From assembly GCF_036452155.1 (NCBI RefSeq), contig NZ_JAWJZY010000003.1: a DNA stretch of 64,000 nt; one strand, given 5' to 3'. Positions 46,997-55,386 of this stretch are shown here, piece by piece. Within the stretch, counting starts at the first letter, position 1; each line of letters starts with the position of its first letter. Origin of the DNA: Sorlinia euscelidii. GTDB taxonomy: Bacteria; Pseudomonadota; Alphaproteobacteria; Acetobacterales; Acetobacteraceae. The notes beneath the pieces were generated by a model that was given only the letters and a program-made list of their open reading frames with translations, was not told where the DNA came from and searched no databases. Both the position numbers and the translations under genes were made by a program.

Positions 46997-48274
46997 GTGA
47001 GCGCCATTATCGATATCGTTGCGCGGGAAATTTTAGACAGCCGCGGTAACCCGACGGTTGAAGTTGACGTAGAACTCTCCTCCGGCGCGAAAGGTCGTGC
47101 GGCCGTTCCCTCAGGTGCGTCAACCGGTGCGCATGAGGCCGTTGAGCTGAGAGACGGAGACGAGTCACGACATTATGGTAAAGGCGTCACGAAAGCCGTT
47201 GCCTTCGCAAATAATGAGATCCGTGAATTACTTCAGGGTGCTGAATCGTCGGATCAGATCGCGATCGACAATGCCATTAAAGACCTTGATGGCACGAGTA
47301 ACAAGGCCCGTTTCGGCGCCAACGCTATTTTGGCCGTCTCCCTGGCCGTTGCAAAGGCCACCGCGATTGAGCTTGAAGTCCCGCTATATCGTTACTTGGG
47401 CGGCGTAAACGCCCACATCCTTCCCGTCCCGATGATGAATATCATTAATGGCGGTCAACATGCTGACAACCCGATCGATATTCAGGAGTTCATGATCCAG
47501 CCGATCGGGGAAAAGTCCATGTCCGATGCCGTGCGTATGGGTGCCGAAATCTTCGCCTGTCTTCGTAAAAATCTCGCCAAATCCGGCCATAATACGAATG
47601 TAGGGGATGAAGGTGGTTTCGCGCCAAATCTCAGATCTGCCGAAGAGGCACTGACATTTATCAGTCAGTCTGTCGAGGCGGCGGGTTACCGCCTGGGGGA
47701 GGAAGTCACGATTGCGCTCGATTGCGCGGCAACGGAGTTTTTCAAAAACAATCATTATCATCTGAAGGGTGAAGACAAGGTTCTGGATGCTGACGGTATG
47801 ATCAATTATCTGGCGGATCTTGTCGCGCAATTCCCGGCAATCAGGTCGATTGAAGACGGGCTTGCGGAGGATGATTGGGAAGGCTGGGCTGAAATGACAC
47901 GCCGCCTCGGTGATAAGATTCAACTCGTCGGAGATGATCTCTTCGTCACCAATACAGAGAGACTTGCCAAAGGCATCCAAAGCAAAACGGCAAATGCGGT
48001 CCTGATCAAACCCAATCAGATCGGCACGTTGACGGAAACGCTCGATGCCATGGAGCTAGCGCACAGGAATGGTTATAAATGCGTCATGAGCCATCGCTCA
48101 GGTGAGACGGAAGACACAACAATCGCTGACCTCGCCGTCGCGACGAATTGCGGCCAGATCAAAACAGGTTCTCTCTCCCGTTCGGACCGTATCGCCAAAT
48201 ATAATCAGTTGATCCGTATTGAGAGTGAGCTCGATACGGCCGGTTTTTATGCGGGTCGGTCCATCTTTAAATAA
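46997..48274 (+). CDS. eno: enolase
   Basis: Enolase converts 2-phosphoglycerate to PEP. The 425-residue protein begins MSAIIDIVAREILDSRGNPT from a GTG at 46997, which has GGGAG seven bases upstream; a longer reading from 46958 adds an unlikely leader. Motifs are GANAILAVSLAVAKA, MNIINGGQHADN, NVGDEGGFAPNL, IEDGLAEDDWEGW, LVGDDLFVTN, LIKPNQIGT and SHRSGETEDTTIADLAV with the catalytic and metal residues. Its position between kdsA and ftsB is standard for the group. Intact. Confidence 0.97.
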   Translation: MSAIIDIVAREILDSRGNPTVEVDVELSSGAKGRAAVPSGASTGAHEAVELRDGDESRHYGKGVTKAVAFANNEIRELLQGAESSDQIAIDNAIKDLDGTSNKARFGANAILAVSLAVAKATAIELEVPLYRYLGGVNAHILPVPMMNIINGGQHADNPIDIQEFMIQPIGEKSMSDAVRMGAEIFACLRKNLAKSGHNTNVGDEGGFAPNLRSAEEALTFISQSVEAAGYRLGEEVTIALDCAATEFFKNNHYHLKGEDKVLDADGMINYLADLVAQFPAIRSIEDGLAEDDWEGWAEMTRRLGDKIQLVGDDLFVTNTERLAKGIQSKTANAVLIKPNQIGTLTETLDAMELAHRNGYKCVMSHRSGETEDTTIADLAVATNCGQIKTGSLSRSDRIAKYNQLIRIESELDTAGFYAGRSIFK

Positions 48275-48282
48275 AGTAAAGA

Positions 48283-48324
48283 GCGCAACTTTGGCCTTAT
48301 TGTGAAATAATGCCCAGGTTGCGC
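48283..48324 (+). other. long stem-loop between eno and ftsB
   Basis: GCGCAAC (48283-48289) pairs with GTTGCGC (48318-48324), then after small symmetric loops GGC pairs with GCC and TTATT with AATAA around a GTGA tetraloop. The result is a 42-base rod with about fifteen pairs, nine bases after the eno stop. GTTAAAAC follows in place of a T-run, so a simple terminator is doubtful. It may be an attenuator or mRNA 3'-end structure. Confidence 0.5.
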
Positions 48325-48382
48325 GTTAAAACTTTGAGCAGCAAAGTATCGGCTTAACGCTGCCTCTCCAACTGGTCAGAAT

Positions 48383-48712
48383 ATGCAGGCGCAACGACAC
48401 ATACGTCGGTTTTTTCGGTTGGTTATACCGCCAACTGTTTTTTTGGGACTTACGGCGTATTTTTGCTGGAATGCGCTGCAAGGCGACCATGGTATGCGCG
48501 CTTATGAGGCGCGCCTTGGGCTCAAGCGGAAAGCCATCGCCTCTCAGAAAGCTGCTGAGGATGAGTATGTTTTGTGGCAGCAGCGCATCAACAGTTTAAG
48601 TGAACGCGCTTTGGATGCGGATCTTCTTGATGAGCGTTCCCGTGCGATGCTGAATCTCACAGAGAAAAACGAACTCGTGATCCCTTACGGTAAAAACGAC
48701 CGGCTCTACTGA
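48383..48712 (+). CDS. ftsB: FtsB/DivIC-like septum formation initiator
   Basis: FtsB is a small bitopic division protein that works with FtsL and FtsQ. The 109-residue product has one membrane helix (about residues 13-31, LVIPPTVFLGLTAYFCWNA), the following residues GDHGMRAYEARLGLKRKA typical of alphaproteobacterial FtsB, and a coiled-coil region. The C-terminus has RALDADLLDERSRAMLNL, a conserved patch. It is in the standard place after eno. In many relatives pdhA follows, but here pdhA is on the other strand 11 kb away. Confidence 0.85.
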   Translation: MQAQRHIRRFFRLVIPPTVFLGLTAYFCWNALQGDHGMRAYEARLGLKRKAIASQKAAEDEYVLWQQRINSLSERALDADLLDERSRAMLNLTEKNELVIPYGKNDRLY

Positions 48713-48780
48713 TGTGACCGGACGTCAAGCAGCACAGATCCGACCCGAGCGAACCCGGATCGGGCGGTGTGCCAACCCGC

Positions 48781-48948
48781 TTACTTGATTTTTGCTTCCC
48801 GGAATGTGACGTGCTTACGGACGACCGGGTCATATTTCCGCACTTCCATCTTGCCGACGGCGGAGCGCGCATTCTTCTTTGTCACGTAGAAATATCCGGT
48901 ATCCGCTGTCGAAACGAGACGAATCTGGATGACGTTTGTCTTAGCCAT
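48781..48948 (-). CDS. rpmG: 50S ribosomal protein L33
   Basis: This small large-subunit protein of 55 residues reads MAKTNVIQIRLVSTADTGYF, then YVTKKNARSAVGKMEVRKYDP. It has no cysteines, so it is the zinc-independent form. ATG 48948 gives the standard length; the longer reading upstream runs into the lexA control region. It is convergent with ftsB and divergent from lexA over 226 bases. Secure identification. Confidence 0.95.
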   Translation of the reverse strand: MAKTNVIQIRLVSTADTGYFYVTKKNARSAVGKMEVRKYDPVVRKHVTFREAKIK

Positions 48949-49119
48949 GTGATCCTCAACACAGTGTCGGTGTGCCCCACGGTCAAACATGGTGGCATCG
49001 TCAGATTGCGTGCATAAATGCTTTGAAGTGGGCGCGACGTCAAGCTTTAACGTAAGCGCCAGCCTGAAAACAAAAATATTCCTTACACGCTTGCGTAATA
49101 CGGCCACTAATTTTAAAAA

Positions 49120-49134
49120 GAACAAAATGGAAAC
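49120..49134 (+). promoter_or_regulatory. candidate LexA (SOS) box upstream of lexA
   Basis: GAAC-N7-AAAC at 49120-49134 is one base from GAAC-N7-GAAC, the reverse complement of the alphaproteobacterial SOS box GTTC-N7-GTTC. It lies about 40 bases before the lexA start, where self-regulation would need it. The mismatch and short motif make this a proposal only. Confidence 0.35.
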
Positions 49135-49174
49135 AGAAGCGCCGCGTTGCGTTTCCATCCCAGCGAGGGTCACG

Positions 49175-49873
49175 ATGCTTACACGGAAACAACACCAGCT
49201 TCTCACTTTCATAGATGACTATCTCCATCGGACGGGATTCTCTCCGTCATTCGATGAGATGAAGGTCGCGATCGGCCTTCATTCCAAATCCGGCATTCAT
49301 CGTCTTGTGACGGCGCTGGAGGAGCGCGGATTTATCAGGCGCCATCACCAACGTGCCCGGGCACTCGAAGTCCTGAAATCCCCTCCCCGGCCCGCTGGTA
49401 AAATTGTTCCGCTGACGCCCCACGGCCTTCAAAGCCGGGAGAATGTGTCCCCGCCTGTCCCCACCGCCTCTGCAAAACCTCCATTGACCGGGTCCGTCGA
49501 AATTCCGGTTTATGGCCGTATCGCTGCCGGCGTCCCGATAGAAGCGGTGAAGGACACGGGCGAGACGGCAATGGTGCCGGCCAGCATGTTGGGTAGAGGG
49601 CAATATTATGCCCTTATCGTCGCTGGAGACTCGATGGAGGGTGCCGGCATCATGGATGCGGACACAGTCATCATCCAGGAGACGCCGAGTGCAGAGAATG
49701 GCCAGATCGTCGTCGCGCTGATTGATGGTGAGGAAGTGACCTTGAAGCGTCTGCGGAAGCGCGGCCCATCCATCGCGCTGGAGGCCGCCAATCCACGCTA
49801 CGAAACGCGTATTCTCCCAGCGGAGCGCGTCACAATTCAAGGTGTGCTGACGTCACTGCTGCGGAAATATTAA
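49175..49873 (+). CDS. lexA: LexA SOS repressor
   Basis: LexA represses DNA-repair genes and cleaves itself when RecA is activated. The 232-residue protein has the N-terminal winged helix (SPSFDEMKVAIGLHSKSGIH, with the recognition region), a linker, and the S24 peptidase domain. The cleavage site is A118-G119 in RIAAGVP, the nucleophile S153 in AGDSMEG, and the general base K191 in EVTLKRL. ATG 49175 has GAGGG upstream and gives the usual MLTRKQHQLL start; the longer reading adds an unlikely leader. In several alphaproteobacteria lexA follows trpDC-moaC-moeA, which is not the case here. Confidence 0.95.
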   Translation: MLTRKQHQLLTFIDDYLHRTGFSPSFDEMKVAIGLHSKSGIHRLVTALEERGFIRRHHQRARALEVLKSPPRPAGKIVPLTPHGLQSRENVSPPVPTASAKPPLTGSVEIPVYGRIAAGVPIEAVKDTGETAMVPASMLGRGQYYALIVAGDSMEGAGIMDADTVIIQETPSAENGQIVVALIDGEEVTLKRLRKRGPSIALEAANPRYETRILPAERVTIQGVLTSLLRKY

Positions 49874-49895
49874 TCCGCGCGAAAGGCGGTGATGC

Positions 49896-50441
49896 TCAAT
49901 TCTTTCTGGTTTTGCGGATCGACACCGTACCGTCGGGCGCAATCAAAGTGGAGGTGCCGTCCCCATTCGGGATCTCGACAACTCCGCTCTCCTGCTCAAT
50001 ATATTTTTTTGACGGATCAATAACAGGCTGCGTCGTGATCGCTTCCGGCGTGCGCATCACGCCGTGTTTCACCGCAAATTCCTCACCGATACTGACGCGA
50101 CTTCCCTCTTGAAATAGGGCGTCATCTTCCTTCCGACCGGATGCCATGCGACCGAAATAGCTGTTCGGGTCATCGAGCGTTTTCGCGATGGATTGAGAAG
50201 AGCGGGAGACATCCCGAAGCGAGGGAAGCGGGTCAGGCGCGCCGGGCCAGATATCGCCACCTTCGGGCAGGAGAGGAAGTTCGGAAACCGGGGCGCCCGT
50301 CACCTTTGCCAAGGTCTCTGACCGACCTGCGGGGAGGTTGGGGTTGGCACCCGGGAGAGAAATCGTGTCATGAAAAAACGTGCCGAGGCCCGAACAGCCG
50401 CCAAGGAAGAGCGGCGTGACGACGAAGAGCAGTTTTCTCAT
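49896..50441 (-). CDS. putative lipoprotein of unknown function
   Basis: I do not recognise this 181-residue product. It begins MRKLLFVVTPLFLGGCSGLG, a lipoprotein signal with the lipobox LGGC (C16), so it is probably anchored to a membrane. The mature part is Pro/Ser/Asp-rich and likely flexible, with DPSKKYIEQESGVVEIPNGDG near the end and a basic tail. It is convergent with lexA, and upstream lies pgsA in the same sense. Codon use matches the neighbours. No function is proposed. Confidence 0.68.
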   Translation of the reverse strand: MRKLLFVVTPLFLGGCSGLGTFFHDTISLPGANPNLPAGRSETLAKVTGAPVSELPLLPEGGDIWPGAPDPLPSLRDVSRSSQSIAKTLDDPNSYFGRMASGRKEDDALFQEGSRVSIGEEFAVKHGVMRTPEAITTQPVIDPSKKYIEQESGVVEIPNGDGTSTLIAPDGTVSIRKTRKN

Positions 50442-50518
50442 TAACGAAATCCTCGGCCCATTAAGGGAATGATCACTTCAAACCGTTTATCAGATGTCGA
50501 ATTTTTGTCCAATCACCC

Positions 50519-51115
50519 TCATCGGCTCAATCGTTCCCGGTTTGTCACGCCGAGCATATATGTCACACCGGTTGTCAGATAGCGCCACCCACTGAGGACC
50601 GTCGGGATGACGGAGAGCCATAACATCAGTGCCCCTAATTGCAGGGCAGAGCCGAATGACGTGACCTGCCACGCGCCATTGGCGCTTCCGGCCATAAGAA
50701 ACCCGATCGCAATCATCTGGATGCCGGTTTTCCATTTGGCGAGGCGGGAAGATGGGAGTGTCTGGTCCTGGCTGGCCATATATTCCCGCAAACCACTGAT
50801 CAGAATTTCACGTATCAGAATGATAATGGCCGCGAAGACGGAGCCCTCCACCAGCCGACCATACCCGGCCAGCGCCATCAGCAACGCGCCGACAAGAAGC
50901 TTGTCCGCGATCGGGTCCATCATCCGGCCGATTTCGGAATTCTGCTTCCACCGCCGCGCCAGCATTCCGTCAAAGTAATCCGTGACACAGGCGATAATAT
51001 AAATGACACATCCGACAGCACTGGCCGCATTGTTCTGCAACGCGATACTGACAACCAGGAAGGGGATTGTCGCGATTCGCGTCAAAGTCAAAAGGTTCGG
51101 AAGGTCAGTCAGCAT
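50519..51115 (-). CDS. pgsA: CDP-diacylglycerol-glycerol-3-phosphate 3-phosphatidyltransferase
   Basis: PgsA makes phosphatidylglycerophosphate, the precursor of phosphatidylglycerol and cardiolipin. The 198-residue membrane protein has the CDP-alcohol phosphotransferase signature DYFDGMLARRWKQNS followed by EIGRMMDPIADK (D-G-x2-A-R-x8-G-x3-D-x3-D). It starts MLTDLPNLLTLTRI, with GAGGG upstream of ATG 51115; a 12-codon longer reading is less likely. It lies 88 bases after uvrC on the same strand, a pairing seen in other bacteria (uvrC-pgsA). Secure identification. Confidence 0.94.
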   Translation of the reverse strand: MLTDLPNLLTLTRIATIPFLVVSIALQNNAASAVGCVIYIIACVTDYFDGMLARRWKQNSEIGRMMDPIADKLLVGALLMALAGYGRLVEGSVFAAIIILIREILISGLREYMASQDQTLPSSRLAKWKTGIQMIAIGFLMAGSANGAWQVTSFGSALQLGALMLWLSVIPTVLSGWRYLTTGVTYMLGVTNRERLSR

Positions 51116-51202
51116 CACAGGCCCTCGACGTTGGAGTTTCGCTGATACCATGAAAACGCGGTAAAGCCACCTTGAGACCGGGCCAACACGGATTTTTTTG
51201 AC

Positions 51203-53086
51203 TCATATTTCGGTGTCGGGATGGAAATGGGAAAAAACCAGGCGTGCCGTCTCCATATTAATGCCTTTCGCCTGAGTCAGTTCCGCCAAACCAGCCTGCT
51301 TGACCGCACGTGCCGAGCCGAAATGCGCCAGGAGCGCTTTCTTCCGAACAGGGCCGATCCCCTCAATGCGGTCCAGCTCAGACTTACGGATCGCGCCGGA
51401 GCGGCTGGCGCGGTGGGTCGTGATCGCGAAACGATGCGCTTCGTCACGCAGGCGCTGGAGATAATAAAGGACCGGGTCCTTCTCCGGGAGCTGAAATGGG
51501 GGCTGGTCATCCGTGAAAAACCATTCGCGCCCAGCATCCCGATCCGGCCCCTTGGCGATCGACACGAGTTTGACCCCCTCAACACCGAGCTCCTCCAAGA
51601 CTTTTCTGACAATATTATATTGTCCCTGCCCGCCATCAATCAGCAATATATCCGGCATCCGCGCATATTTGCGGCTGGCCTCCGCGTCATTGGTTTTACG
51701 GAAACGACGTTCCATGACCTCCCGCATCATGGCGTAATCATCACCGGGCGTCAGGACCGATTTGATGGAGAATTTCCGATAGTCACGCCGGTGAAATCCC
51801 TCCGGGCCGCCGACGATCATCACCCCATAAGCATGGCGGCCGGAAATATGGGAGTTATCATAGACCTCAATCCGCTCAGGCGGCGTTTCGAGACGAAAGA
51901 CCCTTGCCGTCTCACTTAAGAGATGCTGTGTGCCGGCACTCTCAGCCAGACGCCGACCAAGGGCCTCGCGTGCATTCTGTTCCGCATGGAGGACGACACT
52001 GCGCTTCTCACCGCGCTGCGGCACCAGGATTTCCACGCGGTGCCCCGCCGCTTTCGACAGGGCGCTGGCCACGAGGGTCGGTTCACTGAGCGGTTGATTC
52101 AGGAGGATAAGTTCCGGCGGGGGCTTGCTATCGTAAAATTGCAGCAGAAACGCGGAGAGAATGTCCGCCTGGCTCTCCTCGTCCGTCTGAACGGGAAACA
52201 GGGCGCGATTGCCATTATTACGACCGGCCCGGATGAAAAACACCTCAACGCAACATTGTCCCGCATCCTGCCAGATTGCGAAAATATCCGCATCATGGAG
52301 GGAGGCGGGGTTGATAACGCCCGAATCCTGCAAGCCGGAGAAGGCCCGGATACGGTCGCGGATCATTGCGGCGCGCTCATAATCCTGCGCCTGGGCCGCT
52401 TCCGCCATCTCCGTCGCGAGGGTTTCCCGCAAATGGGTGCTTTTACCCGACAGAAACTGGCGCACTTCTGCCACCAGGACGCGGTAATCCTCCTGCGTGA
52501 TGCGGTCAACGCAAGGGGCGGAGCAACGCTTGATTTGATAGAGCAGACAGGGGCGCGTCCGCGACGCCATCTCGCTATCGGTGCAGGAGCGCAGCAGAAA
52601 ACTCTTCTGGATCAGGTTCAGAGTCTGGTTGACAGACCAGGCTGAGGCGAAAGGCCCCCAATAGGTCACGTCCTTTTTAGGCTTGCCCCGTTGTTTACTG
52701 ACCTGCGGGAAAGGATGGTTTTCCGACAGCATGATCCACGGATAGGATTTATCGTCCCTCAGCAGGATGTTGAAGCGTGGCTTCATCCGCTTGATGTAAT
52801 TCGCCTCAAGCAACAGAGCATCCGCCTCAGATGCCGTTGTGACGATCTCCATCTGGCGCGTCATGGACACCATGCGCGCCAGCCTCTCCGGCAATTGCGC
52901 CGCACGCGTGTAGGATGTCACACGGTTTTTGAGGTTGAGCGCCTTCCCGACATAAAGCACCGCGCCTTTTGCATCGAGCATGCGATAAACGCCGGGCGAT
53001 GTCGGGATCGTCTTCAGTGCCGCACGGATGGCGGTGACCCCGCTTTCCAGTTCCGCCGCTGTTATCTTGACGCCGCTAATGCTCAT
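51203..53086 (-). CDS. uvrC: excinuclease ABC subunit C
   Basis: UvrC makes the two cuts of nucleotide excision repair. The 627-residue protein has an N-terminal GIY-YIG domain (TSPGVYRMLDAKGAVLYVGK, KNRVTSY), a cysteine region CLLYQIKRCSAPC, a UVR motif (AAQAQDYERAAMIRDRI), the RNase H-like endonuclease domain (RIEVYDNSHISGRHAYG, FHRRDYRKFSI) and a C-terminal helix-hairpin-helix pair. It is intact. The gene is divergent from xth across a 544-base region rich in repeats. It is followed by pgsA. Confidence 0.96.
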   Translation of the reverse strand: MSISGVKITAAELESGVTAIRAALKTIPTSPGVYRMLDAKGAVLYVGKALNLKNRVTSYTRAAQLPERLARMVSMTRQMEIVTTASEADALLLEANYIKRMKPRFNILLRDDKSYPWIMLSENHPFPQVSKQRGKPKKDVTYWGPFASAWSVNQTLNLIQKSFLLRSCTDSEMASRTRPCLLYQIKRCSAPCVDRITQEDYRVLVAEVRQFLSGKSTHLRETLATEMAEAAQAQDYERAAMIRDRIRAFSGLQDSGVINPASLHDADIFAIWQDAGQCCVEVFFIRAGRNNGNRALFPVQTDEESQADILSAFLLQFYDSKPPPELILLNQPLSEPTLVASALSKAAGHRVEILVPQRGEKRSVVLHAEQNAREALGRRLAESAGTQHLLSETARVFRLETPPERIEVYDNSHISGRHAYGVMIVGGPEGFHRRDYRKFSIKSVLTPGDDYAMMREVMERRFRKTNDAEASRKYARMPDILLIDGGQGQYNIVRKVLEELGVEGVKLVSIAKGPDRDAGREWFFTDDQPPFQLPEKDPVLYYLQRLRDEAHRFAITTHRASRSGAIRKSELDRIEGIGPVRKKALLAHFGSARAVKQAGLAELTQAKGINMETARLVFSHFHPDTEI

Positions 53087-53630
53087 CGACCTGGCCGAAC
53101 CCTCAATTGAAGCAAGCGCACGAAGTGCTGTGAACGTTCCATCACCTTCTCCAAAACTTCATCCACCGATCCTGTGGAAAACTCTGTGGGATAAAACTTG
53201 GTAGATTGACGGAAAGCGCTTCCTAGCAGGTTTTGCATCGATTTGCCTAAAAATTAATCACACTCTGCTAACATATTGATTTTCAAACAAAATAGGCAAA
53301 GTTAAAAAATTTGCCTTACGTAGAATGAACGTTTCAGGACCACTCTTACCCTGTTGCGCTTCGGGCGTGGACAATTCTCAATAATAATCGCTTTACCGCG
53401 TGAGGAAGGGCAATATTCACGCCTCTATACCTGTTCATTGCCCTGACCTGGCGAGGATGCTTCCCGACAAATCATGCTCATTTATCCTGATTACCGTCTC
53501 CTCGAACGGTTGAGATCACAGGGCGCCTTGCTACAGGGACCGGGCGCTTATGCCGCATCCTGCGCAAGGCGAATGCACGTGGCCAACTTCCCCCCTTGCG
53601 TGAATGGTTTATTTACGCCAATCAGGGCCA
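53087..53630. promoter_or_regulatory. repeat-rich region between divergent uvrC and xth
   Basis: No gene is supported in this 544-base gap. It holds TTTGCCTA (53242-53249), its inverse TAGGCAAA (53293-53300) and TTTGCCTT (53310-53317), the last two forming a tight inverted repeat. TGAACGTTCCA (53131-53141) and TGAACGTTTCA (53326-53336) are near-identical direct repeats. The part from about 53240 to 53320 is strongly A/T-rich. Two sequences resembling DnaA boxes occur near 53173-53194. A repressor- or replication-related control region is possible; an open reading at 53474-53788 overlaps xth and is not convincing. Confidence 0.4.
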
Positions 53631-54425
53631 ATGCGCATCATGACCTGGAACATCAACTCCCTTCGGCTGAGATTACCGCTCCTCCAGCAGATCGTCATGC
53701 GCGATCAACCGGATATTCTCTGCCTGCAGGAGACAAAAGTCACGGACGACCTCTTTCCGGCAGAATCCTTGACGGCGCTCGGCTTTGAATACCAGCATTT
53801 TACCGGGATGAAGAGCTATAACGGCGTCGCCATTCTTTCCAGGACGCCTTTCATCCGTGTGTTAGAGACACCCATTTGGTGCGAAAAATCCGATTGTCGC
53901 CATAATGCCGTTGAAATTGGCGACGCTTCGAAGCCGATCACCATCCATAATTTCTACGTGCCCGCGGGTGGTGATATTCCCGACCCGGTCGAGAACCCGA
54001 AATTCGCCCATAAGCTGAGATTTCTCGATGAGGTGACGGCGTGGTTCGCCGCCCATCGTCCGGAGCGCGCCATCCTTGTGGGGGACCTCAATACCGCGCC
54101 GCTTGAACAGGATGTCTGGAGCCACAAGCAATTGCTGAATGTGGTCTGCCACACCGAGCCGGAAGTCAGACGGCACGTGGCGTGGCAGAATACCGGTTTC
54201 ACCGACGTGATGCGCGTCATGGTTCCCGCCGATCAGAAACTCTATACATGGTGGTCTTACCGGAATCGCGATTGGGCCGCGTCTGACCGTGGTCGACGCC
54301 TGGACCATATCTGGGTTTCAGACGATATCGCGGCCCGATTTGAGACCATGCGCGTCCTGCGCGATATCAGAGGTGCGGCAGGTCCGTCCGACCACGTGCC
54401 CGTTTTTGCAGATATCGCCCTGTAA
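53631..54425 (+). CDS. xth: exodeoxyribonuclease III
   Basis: This Mg-dependent AP endonuclease/3' exonuclease of base-excision repair is 264 residues long. Motifs are MTWNINSLRLRLP with the metal-binding Asn, LCLQETKVTDD with the Glu ligand, FYVPAGG with the catalytic Tyr, VGDLNTAPLEQDV with Asp and Asn, and SDHVPVFADI with the catalytic His. ATG 53631 (MRIMTWN) is taken, not the longer reading from 53604. It is divergent from uvrC, so two DNA-repair genes share a control region. Secure family call. Confidence 0.94.
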   Translation: MRIMTWNINSLRLRLPLLQQIVMRDQPDILCLQETKVTDDLFPAESLTALGFEYQHFTGMKSYNGVAILSRTPFIRVLETPIWCEKSDCRHNAVEIGDASKPITIHNFYVPAGGDIPDPVENPKFAHKLRFLDEVTAWFAAHRPERAILVGDLNTAPLEQDVWSHKQLLNVVCHTEPEVRRHVAWQNTGFTDVMRVMVPADQKLYTWWSYRNRDWAASDRGRRLDHIWVSDDIAARFETMRVLRDIRGAAGPSDHVPVFADIAL

Positions 54426-54471
54426 ATAAAATAAGGGTGCCGCGCCTCTATTTAACGGCGCGGCTGCACCC
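54424..54471 (-). terminator. intrinsic terminator between convergent xth and response regulator
   Basis: GGGTGC-CGCGCC (54435-54446) and GGCGCGG-GCACCC (54457-54471) form a G/C-rich stem with a small bulge. On the minus strand a T-rich tract (TTATTTTATTT) follows, so it ends the response-regulator transcript. On the plus strand the tail is weaker but it may also stop xth. Confidence 0.72.
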
Positions 54472-54498
54472 TCAAACCCTTTATCGTGTCCAGCAGCA

Positions 54499-55224
54499 TC
54501 AGGTAACGCGCAGGGGACGCGCCGAAGGTGCTGTAACGAGGCGATACCCGCCCGTCTCCGTAACCAGAATTGACGCCTGAGCAGGGTCGGGTTCGATTTT
54601 CTGACGCAGGCGGTAAATATGCGTCTCAAGCGTGTGGGTCGTCACAGCCGCATTATAACCCCATACTTCATTCAGCAGGATCTGCCGCGCGATCGGCCGT
54701 GCCCCGGCCCGATAGAGAAATTTGAGGATCGCCGCCTCTTTTTCAGTCAGGCGAATGCGGCGGCCACTCCGCTCATCATGGAGGAGTTTCGTTGAGGGGC
54801 GGAATAAATAGGGCCCGATACTGAAAACAGCGTCCTCACTGCTTTCAAACAACCGAAGCTGGGCGCGGATTCGTGCGAGGAGTTCCGCCACGCGGAAGGG
54901 CTTTGCGATGTAATCATTCGCGCCCGAATCGAGGCCGCGGATCACGTCCCCTTCTTCATCAGATCCTGTCAGCATCAAAATCGGGACTCGGACCCCGTCC
55001 TGACGAAGCTGTTTGCAAAAGTCACGTCCATCGCCGTCCGGCAAAGTGACGTCCAGGAGGATAATCTCGACACGCGCGCTTTCTGAAGAAATGAACGCAC
55101 TTGCCTGTGCAATTGTCGATGCTTGAGAAAATTCGAACTCCCCTTCCTGCCGAAGCTGTTCGATAAGGAGTGAGCGGAGCGAGTCATCATCGTCGACAAG
55201 CAAAACGGAGCGTAAACCAGGCAT
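54499..55224 (-). CDS. OmpR/PhoB-family response regulator, no adjacent kinase
   Basis: This is a two-component transcription regulator of 241 residues. The receiver domain has LLVDDDDSLRSLL with the acidic pocket, phospho-acceptor D58 in LLDVTLPDGDG, LTGSDEEGD and the conserved lysine in IAKPFR. The C-terminal winged helix includes RLTEKEAAILKFL and HTLETHIYRLRQKIEPDP, followed by ETGGYRL. ATG 55224 (MPGLRSVLLVDDD) is chosen; a longer reading adds a leader with no function. No histidine kinase gene is close, so it is an orphan; its signal and targets are unknown. Confidence 0.9.
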   Translation of the reverse strand: MPGLRSVLLVDDDDSLRSLLIEQLRQEGEFEFSQASTIAQASAFISSESARVEIILLDVTLPDGDGRDFCKQLRQDGVRVPILMLTGSDEEGDVIRGLDSGANDYIAKPFRVAELLARIRAQLRLFESSEDAVFSIGPYLFRPSTKLLHDERSGRRIRLTEKEAAILKFLYRAGARPIARQILLNEVWGYNAAVTTHTLETHIYRLRQKIEPDPAQASILVTETGGYRLVTAPSARPLRVT

Positions 55225-55386
55225 TAAAAACCTTCTCAACCTTTTCAGGTGGCAAAACAAAATGATCAGCGCCACCTTGCACCTTATGTTAACTTCAATA
55301 ATGAGATTTGACTAGGAAGTTTAATATTCTCCTCATGTTACATCCTGTTCATGTCCTATCAAGCACATTGCAGATGAGGATAAAAA

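Noticed and set aside
53173..53194. Two DnaA-box-like sequences suggesting a replication origin
   Set aside because: Both are imperfect (TGTGGAAAA and TGTGGGATAA), there are only two, and no dnaA, dnaN, parA or gidA gene is near.
53474..53788. 104-codon reading before and across the xth start
   Set aside because: Its second half is out of frame within xth, the ribosome site is poorly placed, and the first half matches nothing I know.
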